DNA of 64,000 nt. Origin: Oscillospiraceae bacterium. GTDB taxonomy: Bacteria; Bacillota; Clostridia; Oscillospirales; Oscillospiraceae. Where the stretch lies: contig CADAHL010000004.1 in assembly GCA_902787755.1 (NCBI GenBank), forward strand, positions 1 through 64,000, read 5' to 3'. The position numbers were made by a program, and so were the translations under genes. Of the stretch, positions 59,530 through 64,000 are shown one piece after another (position 1 is the stretch's first letter; each line of letters begins with the position of its first letter). Under the pieces are notes generated by a model that searched no databases, was not told where the DNA came from, and worked only from the letters and a program-made list of their open reading frames with translations.

Positions 59530-60534
59530 TTACTCGCTTCTCAACTTCATGTATTCGATGTTCTCCGTAATATCCCGGATGATCCCGGAATCCACGAAAG
59601 CCACCGCCTGCCGGATGGCCGCAAAAAAGCTGGAGGCGTTGGAGGAGCCATGGGCCTTGATGACCGGCTTGCTGATGCCCACCAGGGCTGTGCCGCCCAC
59701 CTCGTTTACGTCCATGGACTTCTTCATGGCGGCCAGGTCTTTCTTCAGGACCAGAGCGGCCAGCTTGTTCATGGTATTGGCATAGAACACGCCCTTGAGG
59801 GCCTTCATCATGTACTTGATCACACCCTCCGTGCCCTTGAGCAGCACGTTGCCGGTGAAGCCGTCGGTGACCACCACATCCGCCTCGCCGGAGAACACGC
59901 CGGTGCCCTCCACGTTGCCGATGAAATGGATCCGTCCCTCTTCATCCGCCTGCTTCAGCAGCGCGTAGGCCTGGTGCTGAAGCTCGCCGCCCTTGGTCTC
60001 CTCGGTGCCCACGTTCAGCAGACCGACCCGGGGATTGTCGCAGCCCATGAGCTTTTTTGCGTAAAAGCTGCCCATATAGGCAAACTGCAGCAGATATTCC
60101 GCGGTGCACTCCACGTTGGCGCCGCAGTCGATAAGCATGACCCCATGCTCGCCCGCGGGCAGGACCGGAGCCATGGCGGCCCGGCGGATCCCCCGGATGC
60201 GCTTGACGGTAAGGGTCGCTCCCGTGAGCAGAGCGCCGGTGCTGCCGGCGGAGACCACCGCGTCGCCCCGGCCTTCCTTCAAAAGCTCCAGAGCCACAGC
60301 CATGGAAGAATCCTTCTTACGTCTGGTTGCGGTACTGGGATCGTCTTCCATTGTGATCACTTCCCTGGCGTCCACGATCTCCACCCCTTTGGGATCTTCG
60401 ACCAGAGGCTCCACGTCCTCTTTCCGTCCCACCAGGATCAGTTCCACCCCCAGCTCGTCCCGGGCGCGCAGGGCGCCTCTTACGATCTCCTGAGGGGCGT
60501 TGTCGCCGCCCATGGCGTCAATGATGATCTTCAA
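59530..60534 (-). CDS. plsX: Phosphate acyltransferase PlsX
   Basis: A 334-residue enzyme that turns acyl-ACP into acyl-phosphate for PlsY in phospholipid synthesis. IIIDAMGGDNAP at the start and VTDGFTGNVLLKGTEG are typical. In Bacillus plsX is followed by fabD, fabG and acpP before rnc; here rnc follows directly, so the fatty acid genes must lie elsewhere. Its start overlaps the end of trmFO by 17 nt. Confidence 0.95.
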   Translation of the reverse strand: MKIIIDAMGGDNAPQEIVRGALRARDELGVELILVGRKEDVEPLVEDPKGVEIVDAREVITMEDDPSTATRRKKDSSMAVALELLKEGRGDAVVSAGSTGALLTGATLTVKRIRGIRRAAMAPVLPAGEHGVMLIDCGANVECTAEYLLQFAYMGSFYAKKLMGCDNPRVGLLNVGTEETKGGELQHQAYALLKQADEEGRIHFIGNVEGTGVFSGEADVVVTDGFTGNVLLKGTEGVIKYMMKALKGVFYANTMNKLAALVLKKDLAAMKKSMDVNEVGGTALVGISKPVIKAHGSSNASSFFAAIRQAVAFVDSGIIRDITENIEYMKLRSE

Positions 60535-61843
60535 TGTGAAAAACCTCCTTCTCCCGCAAGGCGTCCAGGATCTCCAGCGAACGGCGGGAGATCTCGGCGT
60601 TTTTATTTCTCTTCCCCTTGACCCGATAGCCCAGGGGGCTGATGATACCGAAGTTGATGTTCATGGGATCAAAGCGGCCCACGCTGCCGCCGGATATGTA
60701 CAGGCCCAGAGCGCCGATGGCCGTCTCCTGGGGAAAGTCCACCGCCGGAAGGCCCAGAACCTCCGCCGCTGTCTCCACACCCACCAGCAGCCCGGAGGCC
60801 GCGGACTCCACATAGCCCTCCACGCCGGTCATCTGTCCGGCAAAGCGGATCCTGGGCTGGGAGCGCAGGCGGTAATAGCGGTCCAGCAGCTGGGGGCTGT
60901 TCAGATAGGTGTTGCGGTGCATGACGCCGTAGCGCACGAACTCCGCGTTCTTCAGCGCCGGGATCATGGAAAAGACCCGCCGCTGCTCGCCCCAGGTCAG
61001 GTGGGTCTGGAAGCCCACCAGATTGTACAGGGTGCCGTCGGCATTGTCCTTGCGCAGCTGCACCACCGCCCAGCTCTCTTCCCCGGTCCGGGGATCCCGC
61101 AGGCCCACCGGCTTCAGCGGGCCGTAGCGCAGGGTATCCACGCCCCGGCGGGCCATGACCTCCACAGGCATGCAGCCCTCAAAGACTCCGGCGTCGTCAA
61201 AGCCGTGGACCGGGGCCTCCTTGGCGGAGGCCAGCTCGGTCACAAAGGCCAGATACTCGTCCTTCGTCATAGGGCAGTTTACATAATCCGCCGTTCCCTT
61301 GTCGTAACGGGAGGCGAAGTAGGCCGATTCCATATCCACGCTCTCCAGGGTCACGATCGGGGCCACGGCGTCGTAAAAATGCAGGTCGCTGTCCGGGCAG
61401 AGCTCCGCGATCCTCTCGGCAATGGCGTCGCTGCTCAGAGGGCCGGTGGCCACGACCACAGTCCCCTCCGGGATCTCGGTCGCCTCTTCCCGGAGAATCT
61501 CAATGTTGGGATGCTCCTCCAGGGCCCGGGTGATGCTCCGGGCAAAGCCCTCCCGGTCCACGGCCAGGGCTCCGCCTGCTGGGACCCGATTTTCGTCGGC
61601 GGCGCGCATGATCAGCGAATCCAGCCGCCGCATCTCCTCCTTGAGAAGCCCCACGGCGTTGCTGAGCTCGTCGCTGCGCAGGGAGTTGGAGCAGACCAAT
61701 TCCCCGAACCAGGGGGATTTATGGGCGGGCGTCATCTTTTCCGGCTTCATCTCCACCAGACGAACCCGGATCCCCCGCCGGGCCAGCTGCCAGGCGCATT
61801 CGCTGCCGGCCAGACCGGCGCCCAATACGGTCACAGTCTCCAT
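60518..61843 (-). CDS. trmFO: Methylenetetrahydrofolate--tRNA-(uracil54-C5)-methyltransferase
   Basis: A 441-residue FAD- and folate-dependent enzyme that makes ribothymidine 54 in tRNA. The N-terminal VLGAGLAGSECAWQLARRG binds FAD, and SPWFGELVCSNSLRSDELSN and FAGQMTGVEGYVESAASG are family signatures. It lies 3 bp after topA, the order found across Firmicutes. Confidence 0.96.
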   Translation of the reverse strand: METVTVLGAGLAGSECAWQLARRGIRVRLVEMKPEKMTPAHKSPWFGELVCSNSLRSDELSNAVGLLKEEMRRLDSLIMRAADENRVPAGGALAVDREGFARSITRALEEHPNIEILREEATEIPEGTVVVATGPLSSDAIAERIAELCPDSDLHFYDAVAPIVTLESVDMESAYFASRYDKGTADYVNCPMTKDEYLAFVTELASAKEAPVHGFDDAGVFEGCMPVEVMARRGVDTLRYGPLKPVGLRDPRTGEESWAVVQLRKDNADGTLYNLVGFQTHLTWGEQRRVFSMIPALKNAEFVRYGVMHRNTYLNSPQLLDRYYRLRSQPRIRFAGQMTGVEGYVESAASGLLVGVETAAEVLGLPAVDFPQETAIGALGLYISGGSVGRFDPMNINFGIISPLGYRVKGKRNKNAEISRRSLEILDALREKEVFHIEDHH

Positions 61844-61846
61844 GGC

Positions 61847-64000
61847 TTATTCCTTCGTCTCCGCCTTTTTCGTCCGGGTCCTGCCGGTCGAGGCGGACTT
61901 GGCGGTCTTCGCGCTCTTCGACGTGGTCTTTGCGGCGGTCTTCTTCGCCGTGCCGGTCTTGGCGGCCTTGGTGCTTCCCGAGCTGCGGGCGGTCTTCTTC
62001 CCGGTATCGGCAGAGGCCGCTGTGTCTTCCCCGTCAGCCTGGGCCGCGGGTTTTCTCTTGTATCCCCGTTTGTCCTCGGGAACGAAGTTTGCGCACTCCG
62101 GATTCACGCAGAAGGGCTTGGGCGCACCCCGGCCGGATTTCTTAAACATGGTCTTGCCGCAGGCCGGACAAAAGTCCTTGGTGGGCACGTCCCAGGTGAT
62201 AAACCCGCAGTCGGTTCCCCGCTCGCAGGCATAGAACACATAGCCCTTCTTGGAGGTGCGCTTCAGGATCCGGCTGCCGCACTTGGGGCATTTACCCGGC
62301 ATCTCCACCACGATGGGCTTGGTGAAGGTGCACTCCGGGAAGCCGGAGCAGGCCAGGAACTGGCCAAACTTGCCCTTCTTCACCACCAGCTGGCGTCCGC
62401 AGACCTCGCAGTATTCATCGCTGAGCACGTCGGGGACCTTGATGCGCACCCCGTCCAGCTCGCTTTCGGCCTGCTCCAGTTCCTTGGAAAAGCCGCCGTA
62501 GAACTCGCTCAGGACCTGCTGCCAGGGGGTCTTCCCCTGCTCGATCCCGTCCAGCTCGCTCTCCATATGGTTGGTGAACTTCAGGTCCACGATATCCGCA
62601 AAATGTTCCCGCATCAGCTGGGTCACCACCTCGCCCAGAGGCGTGGGCTTCAGATAGCGCCCCTCCTTGACCACATAGTCGTGGGCCGTGATGGTGGTGA
62701 TGGTGGGGGCGTAAGTGGAGGGACGGCCGATGCCCTTCTCCTCCATGGCCCGGATGAGCGTCGCCTCGGTATAGCGGGCGGGAGGCTGGGTAAACTGCTG
62801 ATCCGGCTGCATCTTGGTCAGCTCGAGCCGCTCGCCCTCATGCAGGGACGGCAGCGGGTTGGACAGCTCGCTGCTCTCCTCATCCCGGGCCTCCTCATAG
62901 ACCGCGGTATAGCCGGGGAATTTCAGCTCCGAGTAGTTGGCCCGGAAATTATAGCCCGCGGACTCCACCTCCACAGCCACGTTGTCATAGACGGCGTTGG
63001 CCATCTGGCAGGCGGTAAAGCGGCCCCAGATCAGCCGGTACAGGCGGTACTGCTCCTGGGTCAGATCCTTGCGCACCCGCTCGGGCGACAGGGTCACGTC
63101 TGTGGGACGAATGGCCTCGTGGGCGTCCTGGGCGCCAGCCTTGGTCTTGAAGCGCCGGGGCTGGCCGGGATAATACTCCGGGCCGTAGTGGCCGACGATG
63201 TAGTCCCTGGCCGCGGCCAGCGCCTCGTCGGACAGACGCAGGGAGTCGGTACGCATATAGGTGATGAGGCCGATGGTCCCCTGACCGCTGATCTCCACGC
63301 CCTCATAGAGCTGCTGGGCGATGGACATGGTGCGCCGGGGCGTCATGGAAAGGCGGCGGGAGGCCTCCTGCTGCAGGGTGGAGGTGATGAACGGAGGCGC
63401 GGGGCTGCGCTGCTTCTCTCCCCGTTTCACGGAGGAGACGGTGAAGGGCGCTTCCTTCGTGGCCTCGATGACCCGATCCACGTCCTCCCGGCTCTTGAGC
63501 TCCTGCTTTTTGTCGCCCCGGCCATAGAACCGGGCGGTAAAGCTGCCGCCGTCGTCCCGGGACAGGAAGGCGTCCAGGAGCCAATACTCCTCCTTGACGA
63601 AATTCCGGATCTCCTCCTCTCGGTCCACCACCATCCGGGTAGCTACCGACTGGACCCGGCCCGCGGACAGGCCCCGCTTCACCTTGCGCCAAAGCAGAGG
63701 CGACAGGGTATAGCCCACGATCCGGTCCAGCACCCGGCGGGCCTGCTGGGCGTCCACCAGGTCCTGATCAATGTCCCGGGGCTTCCGAATGCTCTCGGTG
63801 ACCACACGCTTGGTGATCTCATTGAAGGTCACCCGGCGGGCCTTTTCGTCCGGCAGCTCCAGCAGCTCCTTCAGGTGCCAGGAGATCGCCTCGCCCTCGC
63901 GGTCAGGGTCCGTGGCCAGATAGACGGTCCCGGCGCTCTTGGCGTCCTTCTTCAGCTGGTTGATGAGCTCGGACTTGTCCCGGACAGGGATATACTCCGG
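61847..64000 (-). CDS. topA: DNA topoisomerase I (5' end beyond the window)
   Basis: The C-terminal 717 codons of a type IA topoisomerase that relaxes negative supercoils. The frame is open from the window end. ATDPDREGEAISWHL (near 63,905) is the TOPRIM motif, and GLITYMRTDSLRL (near 63,250) holds the active-site Tyr. Three Cys4 zinc ribbons lie between about 62,420 and 62,100. The last ~70 residues are a Lys/Ala/Thr/Ser tail (KTARSSGSTKAAKTG and similar), like histone H1 tails, unusual for this enzyme. A GTG at 63832 is internal, not a start. Confidence 0.96.
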   Translation of the reverse strand, partial: PEYIPVRDKSELINQLKKDAKSAGTVYLATDPDREGEAISWHLKELLELPDEKARRVTFNEITKRVVTESIRKPRDIDQDLVDAQQARRVLDRIVGYTLSPLLWRKVKRGLSAGRVQSVATRMVVDREEEIRNFVKEEYWLLDAFLSRDDGGSFTARFYGRGDKKQELKSREDVDRVIEATKEAPFTVSSVKRGEKQRSPAPPFITSTLQQEASRRLSMTPRRTMSIAQQLYEGVEISGQGTIGLITYMRTDSLRLSDEALAAARDYIVGHYGPEYYPGQPRRFKTKAGAQDAHEAIRPTDVTLSPERVRKDLTQEQYRLYRLIWGRFTACQMANAVYDNVAVEVESAGYNFRANYSELKFPGYTAVYEEARDEESSELSNPLPSLHEGERLELTKMQPDQQFTQPPARYTEATLIRAMEEKGIGRPSTYAPTITTITAHDYVVKEGRYLKPTPLGEVVTQLMREHFADIVDLKFTNHMESELDGIEQGKTPWQQVLSEFYGGFSKELEQAESELDGVRIKVPDVLSDEYCEVCGRQLVVKKGKFGQFLACSGFPECTFTKPIVVEMPGKCPKCGSRILKRTSKKGYVFYACERGTDCGFITWDVPTKDFCPACGKTMFKKSGRGAPKPFCVNPECANFVPEDKRGYKRKPAAQADGEDTAASADTGKKTARSSGSTKAAKTGTAKKTAAKTTSKSAKTAKSASTGRTRTKKAETKE

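Overview
The window reads as chromosome from a GC-rich, spore-forming, low-identity-to-Bacillus Firmicute of the Clostridia, most like the Oscillospiraceae group. The reasons are: a mraZ-rsmH-ftsL type division cluster, meso-diaminopimelate type MurE (DNPR motif), MutS2, Mini-RNase III, HPr with both His15 and Ser46, the sporulation genes yqfC, yqfD and ylbJ, TrmFO, and canonical sigma-A promoters with 17-bp spacers. Third codon positions are strongly G/C, so many antisense open frames appear and are ignored here. No rRNA, tRNA, CRISPR, IS element or prophage was seen. Almost all of the window is core housekeeping, and it has no gene-free stretch over 300 bases.

Layout. (1) 1-1,800: a lone small gene with a Nif11-type double-glycine leader (possible RiPP precursor), then secG and a YihY/BrkB membrane protein. 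(2) 1,863-14,280, minus strand: a division and cell-wall cluster read mraZ, rsmH, ftsL, a PASTA transpeptidase, murE, mraY, ftsW, murG, murA, ftsQ, ftsZ, started by a good promoter with three MraZ boxes. It lacks murC, murD, murF, ddl and ftsA. (3) 14,390-18,200, minus: uvrC, rsmD, coaD and a coiled-coil protein, with hpr as a separate unit. (4) 18,309-25,675, minus: yqfC, yqfD, phoH, ybeY, era, yqzL, recO, mutS2, with two tandem copies of a small intergenic repeat before era. ylbJ diverges from this operon. (5) 26,732-29,639, minus: two half-size chromate transporter subunits and a phosphohexomutase. (6) 29,891-37,341, plus: recJ, rel, dtd, a metallo-beta-lactamase hydrolase, a nucleotidyltransferase and galE. 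(7) 37,400-40,000: ogt and a small membrane protein diverge from a degenerate THEP1-like protein, sfsA and a TerB-like protein. (8) 40,054-48,400: uppP, ftsK and mrnC (plus), an MBOAT/SGNH acyl-transfer pair (minus) and rqcH (plus). (9) 48,452-49,309, minus: an ArsC-like protein, a stand-alone Smr protein and rpsU. (10) 49,442-64,000, minus: topA (cut by the window end), trmFO, plsX, rnc, a radical SAM protein, smc, ftsY, yhbY, a nadD-yqeK fusion, rsfS and leuS, tightly packed with many 1-17 nt overlaps.

The genes link envelope growth and division (lipid II synthesis, undecaprenyl phosphate recycling by UppP, septal synthesis), chromosome handling (SMC, FtsK, TopA), ribosome maturation and rescue (RsfS, YhbY, Era, YbeY, RsmD, RsmH, rpsU, MutS2, RqcH) and the stringent response (Rel). 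No large undescribed system is evident. The points most worth a second look are the Nif11-like precursor, the short-armed SMC, the NadD-YqeK fusion, the THEP1-like protein without its P-loop, hairpins covering ribosome binding sites inside the division cluster, and the tandem repeat pair before era.
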